A stretch of 40,755 nt of DNA from Allobosea sp. 67-29 (lineage in GTDB: Bacteria; Pseudomonadota; Alphaproteobacteria; Rhizobiales; Beijerinckiaceae): NCBI RefSeq assembly GCF_001898115.1, contig NZ_MKSQ01000023.1, positions 250,142 through 290,896 of the forward strand, written 5' to 3'. The notes below the pieces were generated by a model, which saw only the letters and a program-made list of their open reading frames with translations, was not told the origin of the DNA and ran no database searches. Within the stretch, counting starts at the first letter, position 1. The number at the start of each line of letters is the position of its first letter. The position numbers and the translations under genes were made by a program. Of the stretch, positions 1 through 9,066 are shown in pieces.

Positions 1-619
1 TCGGCCCCTTCGGCCCGGCAAGCCAATAGGGCAGTTCGTCGGCATAGACGTCTGCGGTGTAGAGGAAGCCGCCTTCCTCCATCGTCAGGGAAATCGTGTT
101 CTCGGAGGTGCGGCCCTGGTAGCAGCCGAGCGGGCGCTCGCCGGCAAGCTCGGTCTGGATGCGGATGGCCTCGAGGATGTCGGCGCGCTCGCGCTCCCTG
201 GGCGTGTCGCGATAGTCGATCCATTTCAGGCCGTGGGTCGCGATCTCCCAGCCGGCTTCCTGCATCGACCCGACAATCTCGGGATAGCGGGCGAGCGCGC
301 TGGCGACGGCGAAGACCGTCACGGGCAGTTTCCGCTCGGTAAACATCCGCCAGAGCCGCCAGTAGCCGGCCCGAGAACCGTATTCGTAGATCGACTCCAT
401 ATTCATGTGGCGCTGGCCCGGCCAGGGCGCGGCGCCGACGATCTCGGAGAGGAATGCCTCGGAGGCTGCATCGCCATGGAGGATGCAGTTCTCGCCGCCT
501 TCCTCGTAGTTGATCACGAATTGGACGGCGATGCGGGCCTCGCCCGGCCAGTGCGGATGCGGCGGGGTGCGACCATAGCCCTTCATGTCGCGGGGGTAGG
601 GAGGCTGGGTCATGGTCAT
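1..619 (-). CDS. puuE: Allantoinase PuuE (polysaccharide deacetylase-type), partial
   Basis: Metal-independent or polysaccharide-deacetylase-type allantoinase, converting allantoin to allantoate in the cytoplasm. The 206 visible residues begin MTMTQPPYPRDMKGYGRTPP and include the family hallmark NYEEGGE (residues 38-44) and a THGLKW motif around H129, matching the NodB-like fold of PuuE. The C-terminus lies beyond the left edge of the window; the family is usually about 300 residues. The ATG at 619 directly abuts the TAG stop of uraH with no spacer, so the two are almost certainly co-transcribed and translationally coupled. The context (uraH, puuD) supports urate catabolism. Seen: motifs and abutting genes. 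Known family: PuuE allantoinase. Inferred: coupling. Confidence 0.9.
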   Translation of the reverse strand, partial: MTMTQPPYPRDMKGYGRTPPHPHWPGEARIAVQFVINYEEGGENCILHGDAASEAFLSEIVGAAPWPGQRHMNMESIYEYGSRAGYWRLWRMFTERKLPVTVFAVASALARYPEIVGSMQEAGWEIATHGLKWIDYRDTPRERERADILEAIRIQTELAGERPLGCYQGRTSENTISLTMEEGGFLYTADVYADELPYWLAGPKGP

Positions 620-973
620 CTAGCTGCCGCGATAGGTGGAATAGCTCCAGGGCGATGCGAGGAGCGGGACGTGATAATGGCCTTCCGGCTCGGCGATACC
701 GAAACGGAGCGGAACCACATCGAGGAAGGCCGGCTCGGGCAGTGGAATGCCGAGCCGGCCGAAATAGGCGCCGATAGCGAAGCTGAGTTCATAGATTCCG
801 GTCTCGAGCCTGCCGGAAAGCAGCGGCGCGTCGGTGCGGCCATCCGCGTTGGTCACCGCCTCGGCGACCCGCTCGCGCAGGCCACCCGGTCCGAGCCGGT
901 CCAGCGTGATCGCGATACCGGCCGCCGGCCCGCCGTTCACCGTGTCGAGCACATGCGTCGAGAGGCGTCCCAT
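620..973 (-). CDS. uraH: 5-hydroxyisourate hydrolase (transthyretin-like)
   Basis: Hydrolyses 5-hydroxyisourate, the unstable product of urate oxidation, to OHCU. The 117-residue protein starts MGRLSTHVLDTVNGGPAAGI, the typical N-terminus of the family, and ends in the diagnostic YRGS tetrapeptide after GHYHVPLLASPWSYST. Length fits the usual 110-120 residues. I chose the ATG at 973 because the family begins there. The open frame continues upstream to 1183, but that stretch (starting MSLSQKPVSPF at 1078) is encoded by a palindromic intergenic repeat and is unlikely to be protein. A purine-rich AGGGA lies just upstream of the ATG, rather close to it. It is divergent from puuD, which makes its substrate. 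Confidence 0.93.
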   Translation of the reverse strand: MGRLSTHVLDTVNGGPAAGIAITLDRLGPGGLRERVAEAVTNADGRTDAPLLSGRLETGIYELSFAIGAYFGRLGIPLPEPAFLDVVPLRFGIAEPEGHYHVPLLASPWSYSTYRGS

Positions 974-1030
974 TCCCTGCCATTCTCCTGCGGGCGCCGG
1001 CGACTCCGCGAGCGATGCCCGACGCGACTG

Positions 1031-1079
1031 TAGAGCGCCCGGCGCAAAAGGGGATACCGGCTTTTGCGACAAGCTCATG
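1031..1079. repeat. Small palindromic intergenic element of Hyphomicrobiales type
   Basis: A perfect 8-bp inverted repeat, CGCAAAAG (1043-1050) and CTTTTGCG (1061-1068), encloses a GGGATACCGG loop. It is flanked by TAGAGCG on the left and GCTCATG on the right. This layout (AGAGC, AAAAG, ACCGG, TTTTGCG, CATG) resembles small dispersed palindromes that I recall from intergenic regions of this order; the match is from memory, not a search. It lies between the divergent uraH and puuD genes, so it could also serve as an operator or as RNA structure at a 5' end. I see only this one copy in the window. Confidence 0.55.
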
Positions 1080-1206
1080 TTCCGGGAATCCGGTCTCCGT
1101 CGAGGGCTCCCCGGTTTTGGCGCGCGCGAAATCGGGCTAGCGTGCAGACGCCGGATCACCCTGTTCCGGATTCGCGCCACCACCAGCCCTCGCGGAGCGA
1201 ACCGCC

Positions 1207-2445
1207 ATGCTCAGCGCCTATCTGATGGAATGGGGCAGCATGATGCTGCGCTGGCTCCACGTCATCACGGCCATCGCCTGGATCGGCTCCTCGTTCTTCT
1301 TCATCCACCTCGATGCGAGCTTGCGGCCGGCTCCCGATATTCCGGCCGGCACGGGTGGACGGGCCTGGCAGGTCCATGGCGGTGGCTTCTACGAGATGCG
1401 CAAATACATGGTTGCGCCCGCCGTGATGCCGGCCGAGCTGACCTGGCACAAATGGCAGAGCTACTGGACCTGGATTTCCGGCTTCTTCCTGCTGGTCTGG
1501 GTCTATTACGCCCAGTCCGAGCTCTACCTGATCGATCCCGCGGTGATGCAGCTCTCGCCCGTCGTGGCGGGAGCCATCGGCATCGCCGCGCTCGTCGTCG
1601 GCTGGCTGATCTACGATCTGCTCTGCAAGTCGCCTCTCGGCAAGCATGACGTCTGGCTGGGCCTCGTCGGCTTCGGTTATGTCGTCGCGGCGAGCTGGGC
1701 GTTCGCCAACGTCTTCTCGGGACGCGGGGCGCTGATCCATACGGGCGCGCTGATGGCGACGATCATGACCGCCAACGTCTTCTTCAACATCATGCCCGGG
1801 CAGCGGAAGGTGATCGCCGCGCTGACCGCCGGCGAGAAACCAGACCCCAAATATGGCAAGGCGGCCAAGCAGCGCTCGACGCACAACAACTACATCACCC
1901 TGCCGGTGCTGTTTCTGATGCTCTCGAACCACTACCCGGTGACCTACGCCAATGCGACCGTGATTCCGCTTCTGGTGGCGCTGGTGATCGTGGCTGGCGC
2001 GCTGATCCGGCACTTCTTCAACGTCCGGCACGCCGACCATGCGAAATCGCCCTGGTGGTGCTGGGCGGTCGCGATCCTGGCGCTGTGGTTCGCCTTCTGG
2101 GTGGCGATGTCGTCCTCGCCGGGAGGGCGCGAGCAGCTCGGCCTGAAGCCGCGCGAGCCGGGTGTGCCGATGCTGTTGGCCGGGATGACGCTGCCTCCGG
2201 CGGAGGTGACCAACATCGTGACCGGGCGCTGCGCCATGTGCCATGCGCCGGAGCCGTCCTGGCCAGGCCTCCAGATCGCGCCGAAGGGCGTGTTGCTCGA
2301 CGGCCCAGAGCAGATCGCCCTGCACGCCCGCGCCATCCGGACGCAGGCCGTGATGACGCATGCGATGCCGCCCAACAACCTCTCCGGAATGACGCCGGGG
2401 GAACGCCGGATCCTGGCCGCCTGGCTGGCTGAGAACCGGCGCTGA
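1207..2445 (+). CDS. puuD: Membrane urate hydroxylase PuuD with C-terminal cytochrome c domain
   Basis: Oxidises urate to 5-hydroxyisourate at the inner membrane and passes electrons to a cytochrome c rather than to oxygen directly. The 412-residue protein has an N-terminal multi-pass membrane domain beginning MLSAYLMEWGSMMLRWLHVI (the DUF989/PuuD domain, roughly eight helices to about residue 310). A cytochrome c domain follows, with heme motif C342-A-M-C345-H346 in a CAMCHAPEPSW context. Length matches PuuD. It is transcribed divergently from uraH-puuE across a 233-bp gap that holds the palindromic element, so all three are probably expressed under the same conditions. Seen: helices and heme motif. 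Known family: PuuD. Inferred: shared regulation. Confidence 0.93.
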   Translation: MLSAYLMEWGSMMLRWLHVITAIAWIGSSFFFIHLDASLRPAPDIPAGTGGRAWQVHGGGFYEMRKYMVAPAVMPAELTWHKWQSYWTWISGFFLLVWVYYAQSELYLIDPAVMQLSPVVAGAIGIAALVVGWLIYDLLCKSPLGKHDVWLGLVGFGYVVAASWAFANVFSGRGALIHTGALMATIMTANVFFNIMPGQRKVIAALTAGEKPDPKYGKAAKQRSTHNNYITLPVLFLMLSNHYPVTYANATVIPLLVALVIVAGALIRHFFNVRHADHAKSPWWCWAVAILALWFAFWVAMSSSPGGREQLGLKPREPGVPMLLAGMTLPPAEVTNIVTGRCAMCHAPEPSWPGLQIAPKGVLLDGPEQIALHARAIRTQAVMTHAMPPNNLSGMTPGERRILAAWLAENRR

Positions 2446-2644
2446 GCCGCTGCCTGCCGCGGAACCACTGCCGGCCGAAAGCCGTTGTTCCAGCAATTGG
2501 ATTTCGCTTTCATTCAGCCTTTGCGCGATTAGCCGGCGTGCATGTCGTTACGTTCAGATTCGGTTCATCTGCGTAACACCAATGTCCGCCCCGAAATCAG
2601 GCTGGAGGCAGGCTCCATGAAGGAGCCGTCCGCGCCTTGGGACC
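2446..2644. other. Intergenic region with two inverted repeats
   Basis: No gene is supported between puuD and the YfhO-like gene. The stretch holds two potential stem-loops. In the first, GTTACG-tt-CAGAT (2547-2559) pairs with ATCTG-CGTAAC (2567-2577) around a 7-nt loop, giving 11 paired bases with a 2-nt bulge. The second is GGCTCC (2611-2616) / GGAGCC (2621-2626) with an ATGAA loop, lying about 18 nt before the GTG start of the next gene. Neither has a T-tract, so they are not classic terminators. They could be leader structures or protein binding sites. Confidence 0.5.
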
Positions 2645-5167
2645 GTGGGGGTCCACTTGAGACGTTTGGACGCAAAGGCCGCCGGATACCTGCTGGCGGG
2701 CGCCGCTTTCGTGATCGCATGGGTGATCCTTTGCTGGCCCTGGCTTTCCGGGTCGGTCACGATTCCGTTCGATGCCAAGGCGCATTTCCAGGCGCAGGTC
2801 GAGTTCCTGGCGCGGGCAATCCATTCCGGACAGTCGCCTTTCTGGAACCATAACGTCTTCGCGGGTTCGCCCCAGGTGGCCGATCCGCAATCACTCATCT
2901 TCTCGCCGGCGATTCTGCTCGCATTGCTGTCACCGGCGCCGAGCTTCCGCATGGTGGACGCGTTCGTGCTGCTGCATCTGCTGGTGGCCGGCTTCGCCGT
3001 TCTCATGTTCTTCCGGGATCGCGGCTGGCACCCCGCGGGCGGGCTGCTGGCGGCGCTGGTCTTCGCTTTCGGCGCCTCCGCCGCCTGGCGCGTACAGCAT
3101 ATCGGGCAGATCGAGAGCCTGGCCTTCTTCGCCGTTGCCTTCTGGCTGACGGCGCGGATGCTGCAGCGCAATTCGGCCTGGGCGGGCGTCTGCGCCGGGC
3201 TGGCCTCCGGGCTGATGGTGCTGGAACCGGACCAGGTCGCGATGCTCGGCGGCTATGTGCTGATCGGGATGGTGGTGGCGCACTGGCTCTCGGGCGGCTG
3301 GGTCGCCCTGCGCGCCTCGCTCGTGCCGATCGCCCTGGCGAGCCTGGCCGGCCTCGCGGTCATCACCGTGCCGCTGCTCTGGACATGGCTTTTCGCGGAG
3401 GCGACGACCCGCCCGGAAATCAGCCTCGGCGTCGCGACCAGCGGCTCGCTGCATCCAGCCTCGCTCCTGACGGCCTTCGTCGGCGACCTGTTCGGCGCGA
3501 AGAGCCCGCAGGTTGATTTCTGGGGGCCCTATCTCAATCCCAACTGGGTGAAGGATCTGGCGCTCTCGCAGAACATGGCTCAGGTCTATATCGGCGCGTT
3601 GCCGATGCTGCTGCTCATCGCCCCCGGACTGACGCGCGGCTGGCTCTGGGACAGGGCGATCCGCCCGCTGACGCTGCTCTTCCTGTTCATGGTGCTGTAT
3701 GCGCTCGGGCGCTATACGCCGCTCTTCGAGGCAGCCTACGACTATCTCCCCGGCGTGAAGATGTTCCGGCGCCCGGCCGATGCGACATTCCTGATCGGCG
3801 CGCTCGGAGCGGTGCTCTCGGGCTACGTCCTGCACCGGATGCTGACCGCGGAGAACATCTCCTTCCGTCGCGACCTTGCCATTGGCGCCGCCGCGGTGCT
3901 CGCCGCGGTACTTGGGGCGATCCTGCTGTCGCGCAACGAGGGCCATCTCGGCGACGCCTGGCAGCCGGTGCTGGCGGCGGTGGCCTGGTTCGGCGCTGCG
4001 ATCATACTGCTGCTCGCGCTGCAGCGCTGGCGCGGCGCCCTCGGTCCAGTCGCTGCGATCGCTCTGGTTACGGGCGTCGTCGCTTCCGACCTGGGAGCCA
4101 ACAACGGCCCGAACGAATCGACGGCGCTGCCACCACAGCTCTACGACGTGCTGAGGCCGACGACCCGCAACCAGACGATCGCGCTGCTCAAGCAGCTCAC
4201 GGCTCAGCCGGCCGGATCGCCGCGGCGTGACCGGGTGGAACTGCTCGGCATGGGCTTCGAGTGGCCCAATGCCGGCATGATCCACGGCTTCGACCATACG
4301 CTCGGCTACAACCCCCTGCGGCTGGAGGACTTCTCCGAGGCCGTCGGTACTGGCGACGGCATCGCCCGGCCTGCCGACCGGAAGTTCACGCCCCTGTTCC
4401 CGTCCTATCATTCCCGGCTCGCGAACCTGCTTGGCCTGCGCTACATCGCCTCGCCGGTTCCGATCGAACAGGTCGACCACACGCTGAAGAGCGGCGACCT
4501 CAAGCTGCTGGCGCGCACCAAGCAGGGCTTCATCTACGAGAACCCCCACGCCCTGCCGCGGGTGCAGTTCGTCGGCGGCTGGGCGCTTGCCGACTTCGAG
4601 AGCATGAAGCTGTCGGGCCATTGGCCCGAGACCGATCCGGAGCAGACGGTCCTGCTCGACACCGAACCGCCGGTCGCCACGCCGGAGGGGCCGGCCGCGG
4701 TGCAGGCCGAGGTCAAGCTCGTTCGCTATCGCAACACCGTGGTCGAGATCGAGGTCACGAGCCCCGCCGCCGGCTTCGTCGTGCTCAACGACATCTGGCA
4801 CCCCTGGTGGAGCGCGCAGGTCGACGGAGTCGACAGCGAGATCCTGCGGGCCAACGTGTTGTTCCGGGCCGTGCAGGTGCCGGCCGGAAGGCACAAGGTC
4901 GTCTTCAGCTTCCACCCGCTTTCTGGAGCCATTGCCGAGTTGGAGGCACGGCTTGCGCCGAAAGAGCCGGCAGATACCCTGCCGCTGCCGCCTCGGCCGG
5001 AGCGCGGCGAGCCGCAGGTCGTGTCGAGCCCGGGGGAGGAGCCCTTGCTGTCCGGGCTGTCCCCCGCCGTGCGCGACACGCTCGGGCTTGGCCCCGCCCG
5101 TCGCGGCGCGGCGGTGCGCGACGGGACGGCCTCCGCCCAGATCTTCGGCGAGCCTCAGGCCCGGTAA
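2645..5167 (+). CDS. YfhO-family multi-pass membrane protein
   Basis: Large (840 residues) integral membrane protein. The N-terminal half contains many hydrophobic helices, the first being AGYLLAGAAFVIAWVILCW (about residues 13-31), with the loop FDAKAHFQAQVEFLARAI and FWNHNVFAGSPQVADPQ after it, as in GT-C-like and YfhO proteins. Residues about 697-765 carry the YfhO C-terminal signature: an NDIWHPWWSAQVDG stretch, then RANVLFRAVQVPAGRHKVVF. In Firmicutes YfhO is linked to glycosylation of cell-surface polymers; the role here is unknown. A Pro/Arg-rich polar tail of about 75 residues follows. The start is a GTG at 2645 without a clear Shine-Dalgarno; an in-frame TTG at 2657 is an alternative. 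It stands alone and converges on the next gene. Confidence 0.75.
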   Translation: MGVHLRRLDAKAAGYLLAGAAFVIAWVILCWPWLSGSVTIPFDAKAHFQAQVEFLARAIHSGQSPFWNHNVFAGSPQVADPQSLIFSPAILLALLSPAPSFRMVDAFVLLHLLVAGFAVLMFFRDRGWHPAGGLLAALVFAFGASAAWRVQHIGQIESLAFFAVAFWLTARMLQRNSAWAGVCAGLASGLMVLEPDQVAMLGGYVLIGMVVAHWLSGGWVALRASLVPIALASLAGLAVITVPLLWTWLFAEATTRPEISLGVATSGSLHPASLLTAFVGDLFGAKSPQVDFWGPYLNPNWVKDLALSQNMAQVYIGALPMLLLIAPGLTRGWLWDRAIRPLTLLFLFMVLYALGRYTPLFEAAYDYLPGVKMFRRPADATFLIGALGAVLSGYVLHRMLTAENISFRRDLAIGAAAVLAAVLGAILLSRNEGHLGDAWQPVLAAVAWFGAAIILLLALQRWRGALGPVAAIALVTGVVASDLGANNGPNESTALPPQLYDVLRPTTRNQTIALLKQLTAQPAGSPRRDRVELLGMGFEWPNAGMIHGFDHTLGYNPLRLEDFSEAVGTGDGIARPADRKFTPLFPSYHSRLANLLGLRYIASPVPIEQVDHTLKSGDLKLLARTKQGFIYENPHALPRVQFVGGWALADFESMKLSGHWPETDPEQTVLLDTEPPVATPEGPAAVQAEVKLVRYRNTVVEIEVTSPAAGFVVLNDIWHPWWSAQVDGVDSEILRANVLFRAVQVPAGRHKVVFSFHPLSGAIAELEARLAPKEPADTLPLPPRPERGEPQVVSSPGEEPLLSGLSPAVRDTLGLGPARRGAAVRDGTASAQIFGEPQAR

Positions 5168-5180
5168 GCGCGCGCTGCCA

Positions 5181-5196
5181 TGCCGCAGGCGCGGCA
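5181..5196. terminator. Stem-loop between convergent genes
   Basis: Perfect 6-bp stem TGCCGC/GCGGCA with an AGGC tetraloop in the 58-bp gap between the convergent YfhO-like gene and the flavoprotein gene. The position fits a bidirectional transcription end, but there is no T-tract on either side, so intrinsic termination is uncertain. Confidence 0.3.
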
Positions 5197-5225
5197 CGGG
5201 GCCCATCTCACGACCGGGCGCCGGC

Positions 5226-6814
<1,589 letters not shown>

Positions 6815-6957
6815 CGAGAAAACTCCGGTTGAGGAATGCGGCTCTTATTGCCAGCCGGGAAGGGCGCGGGGAAGGCGGTTTGCAGGTAAACTGTTGTGTA
6901 GCCTCGGAGACAATGGCGGTGCCGGACGGCCCCGCCGCGGCGTGGCGCCTCCATTTG

Positions 6958-6986
6958 CGCGGACGTCTTGCGCAAGACACGCGGAC
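6958..6986. promoter_or_regulatory. 14-bp palindrome flanked by direct repeats (candidate operator)
   Basis: A perfect palindrome GTCTTGCGCAAGAC (6965-6978) is bracketed by two direct copies of CGCGGAC (6958-6964 and 6980-6986). It lies 35 bp before the ATG of the BON-LysM gene, in the space between divergent genes. The compact symmetry suggests a dimeric regulator site; no regulator is encoded next to it. Confidence 0.4.
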
Positions 6987-7021
6987 AAGGCTTGATGGCC
7001 TGCCAAGCCAAGGAGGTACCC

Positions 7022-7465
7022 ATGGGTCTGTTCAGTTTCATCAAGGAAGCGGGGGCCAAGATCTTCGGGTCGAGCCCGGCCAAGGCCGCGACGGCCGACG
7101 ATCTGCAGAAGGAACTGGCCGGCCACGGGCTGCCGTCCGACGTCGCGATTTCCGTCGATGGCGACAAGGTGAAGGTCTCGGGCAAGGCGATGACGACCGA
7201 GGAGGCCGAGAAGATCATCCTCGCCCTCGGCAACACCGCGGGCGTAGGGCAGGTGGAATCCGACCTGATCGTCAACAAGGAAGCGCCCGCCGCCGTGTTC
7301 TACACGGTCAAGAAGGGCGACACGCTCTGGAAGATCGCCGAGGAGCATTACGGCAAGGGGCAGGGCGCGAAATACACCGAGATCGTCAAGGCCAACACGC
7401 CGCCGGTCAAGAATCCGGACCTGATCCAGCCGGGTTGGGTGCTGCGCATCCCGCCGCTGGGCTGA
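7022..7465 (+). CDS. BON and LysM domain protein (Kbp/YgaU-like)
   Basis: 147-residue protein with the same architecture as E. coli Kbp (YgaU), a small cytosolic potassium-binding protein. A BON domain (about residues 25-85: DDLQKELAGHGLPSDVAISV to VGQVESDLIV) is followed by a LysM domain (about 95-145, YTVKKGDTLWKIAEEHYGKG to NPDLIQPGWVLRIPP). No signal peptide is present, as in Kbp. The start is firm: AGGAGG lies six bases before the ATG, and the MGLFSFIKEAGAKIFG opening is typical of the family. The potassium-sensing role is inferred from the family. A candidate operator lies just upstream, and the gene stands alone on its strand. Confidence 0.88.
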   Translation: MGLFSFIKEAGAKIFGSSPAKAATADDLQKELAGHGLPSDVAISVDGDKVKVSGKAMTTEEAEKIILALGNTAGVGQVESDLIVNKEAPAAVFYTVKKGDTLWKIAEEHYGKGQGAKYTEIVKANTPPVKNPDLIQPGWVLRIPPLG

Positions 7466-7490
7466 GGGCCTGCATTACGGCCAAGGCCCT
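7465..7490 (+). terminator. Stem-loop at the stop codon of the BON-LysM gene
   Basis: AGGGCCT (7465-7471) pairs perfectly with AGGCCCT (7484-7490) around a 12-nt loop. It begins on the last base of the stop codon. No T-run follows, so it may stabilise the 3' end rather than terminate. The remaining bases to 7637 hold no supported gene. Confidence 0.35.
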
Positions 7491-7637
7491 GCCTGCCGCG
7501 CGGCTTCGGAGCATGATCGCCGATACCCGATGCGAGCGCTGGGCGGAGCTTCGTGCTTCGCGCGGCGCCATCGGGCATTGGCGGTTTGCTGTTTCCGCCC
7601 TATCTCCGCGTGGCAGCAGCGTGGGACATCATCCGTC

Positions 7638-7955
7638 ATGACCGTGAACGACCTCGATATCGACGACCTCAAGGCCGGGCTGGCCGACGGGTCGATCCTG
7701 CTCGTCGACGTTCGCGAGCCGCACGAGTTCGCAGCGGGGCATATTCCCGGCGCGGTCTCGCGGCCGCTCTCCGTATTCGACCCGGCCGAGCTGCCGAGCG
7801 AACCGGGCAGGCGCGTGGTCTTTTCCTGCGCAGCCGGCGTCCGTTCGCGGCACGCGCTGGCCTTCGCCCAGGCGGCGGGGCTCCCCATCGACAGCCACTA
7901 TGTCGGCGGGTTCAAGGACTGGGCGATGCGCGGCGAACCGGTTTCTTTCGATTGA
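7638..7955 (+). CDS. Rhodanese-like domain protein
   Basis: Single-domain rhodanese of 105 residues, likely cytosolic. It shows LLVDVREPHEFAAGHIPGAV (the CH2A-like region) and the active-site loop C64-A-A-G-V-R-S70, followed by ALAFAQAAG and YVGGFKDWAMRGEPV. The catalytic Cys is present, so sulfurtransferase or persulfide-carrier activity is plausible; the physiological partner is unknown. I used the ATG at 7638 because the rhodanese fold starts there; the frame is open upstream to 7530 without family similarity. A GC-rich hairpin follows directly. Confidence 0.85.
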   Translation: MTVNDLDIDDLKAGLADGSILLVDVREPHEFAAGHIPGAVSRPLSVFDPAELPSEPGRRVVFSCAAGVRSRHALAFAQAAGLPIDSHYVGGFKDWAMRGEPVSFD

Positions 7956-7961
7956 TCCGAC

Positions 7962-7984
7962 AGGCGGCCGCGTTCCGGCCGCCT
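7962..7984 (+). terminator. GC-rich hairpin after the rhodanese gene
   Basis: Perfect 9-bp stem AGGCGGCCG (7962-7970) / CGGCCGCCT (7976-7984) with a CGTTC loop, seven bases after the rhodanese stop. The following CTTCAT is only weakly T-rich. It sits immediately before an ATG at 7989, which argues that the next gene really starts further on at 8010. Confidence 0.55.
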
Positions 7985-8009
7985 CTTCATGACCAAGGCT
8001 ATCGTTACC

Positions 8010-8963
8010 ATGCCCATCCGTCGCATTCTGTTCGGCACCGCTTGCGCCGCCGCGCTGGCCGCGGCCATGCCTTTGGCCGGGCGCGCCCAGGTTCCGGCCC
8101 CGAGCGCCGCCTCCGCGCCGACCGGCGAAGCCGAGTTGCAGGCCGCCATCACCAAGTCGAACGCCTATACCGCGTTGATGAACCGCACGCTGCGCGCGAT
8201 CCAGTCCTGGGAGCGCTATGCGAGCTGGGTCGACATGAAGAAGGGGCCGACCGGCAAGGAACGCTACATCTCCTATGGGCTCTACAGCCTCTATGACGTG
8301 ACCGGCGAGATCAGGAAGGCCGAGGAAGCGGCGGCGCGCGATCCAAAGCTGCCCGAGATCGACGCAACGGTGCTGGGCTACATCAAGGCCTATCAGGAGC
8401 TGGCGCCGCTGATCACCCGTGCCGAACGCTATTACGATCGCAAGGATTATCGCGACGACGACCTGGCCGAGGGGCGGTCGCTGCATGCGCAGATGGTGCC
8501 GGCAGCGAAAGCCTTCCTCGATCAGCGCGCCAAGCTCGACGCCGAGATGCGTGTCTACAAGACGGCGCTCGATGCCCAGGAACTCGCGGCGATCGCGCAG
8601 CGCGAGGGCAAGTCCGTGCGCTGGGTCGTCCGCAACGTGATGATCAACGCGCGCGCCGTGATCGATCTGATGCCGTCCAACGAAAAGCCGGTCGTCGACC
8701 TCAAGGCCTTCGACGCCGCCGTCGCGAACTATGCCAAGGCCATCCGCGAGATGGACGATTTCAAGGACGCGAATCCGGGCAAATCGCTGTTCGTGGACAG
8801 CCAGGCGAGCTCCTGGCTCGGGAAGCTGCGCGACTTCTCCGCGAAGCTCGCCAAGAGCAAGGGCGATGTCCGGCGCGGCGCAGCCAACGACGCCAACTGG
8901 ATCGTCAGCAGCTACAACACGATGATCACGCTGTCGGAAACGGCGATCCGCTTCCCCAGGTAG
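8010..8963 (+). CDS. Secreted YiiG-like (DUF3829) protein
   Basis: About 317 residues with a Sec signal peptide (MPIRRILFGTACAAALAAAM followed by PLAGRA, cleavage probably after GRA). The mature part is helical and Lys/Asp-rich: KSNAYTALMNRTLRAIQSWE, then SYGLYSLYDVTGEIRKAEEA, YIKAYQELAPLITRAERYYD and RKDYRDDDLAEGRSLHAQMV. This matches the DUF3829/YiiG family, whose function is unknown; periplasmic location is inferred. The frame is open from an ATG at 7989, but that codon touches a hairpin and lacks a ribosome site, and the signal peptide reads better from 8010. No obvious partner gene is nearby. Confidence 0.75.
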   Translation: MPIRRILFGTACAAALAAAMPLAGRAQVPAPSAASAPTGEAELQAAITKSNAYTALMNRTLRAIQSWERYASWVDMKKGPTGKERYISYGLYSLYDVTGEIRKAEEAAARDPKLPEIDATVLGYIKAYQELAPLITRAERYYDRKDYRDDDLAEGRSLHAQMVPAAKAFLDQRAKLDAEMRVYKTALDAQELAAIAQREGKSVRWVVRNVMINARAVIDLMPSNEKPVVDLKAFDAAVANYAKAIREMDDFKDANPGKSLFVDSQASSWLGKLRDFSAKLAKSKGDVRRGAANDANWIVSSYNTMITLSETAIRFPR

Positions 8964-9066
8964 AACGATGCGTCGGACGCAGCCCGGGCGCGTAAGGTGC
9001 CGGGGCTGACGCCAGCGTGTTTCTGAGCCAGTCTTTCATTAGACGATCTGAACGAGGATATGCCTC

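Noticed and set aside
2930..5206. 758-codon open frame antisense to the YfhO-like gene
   Set aside because: Low-complexity Arg/Gln/Gly-rich translation with no family features; shadow of the real membrane protein.
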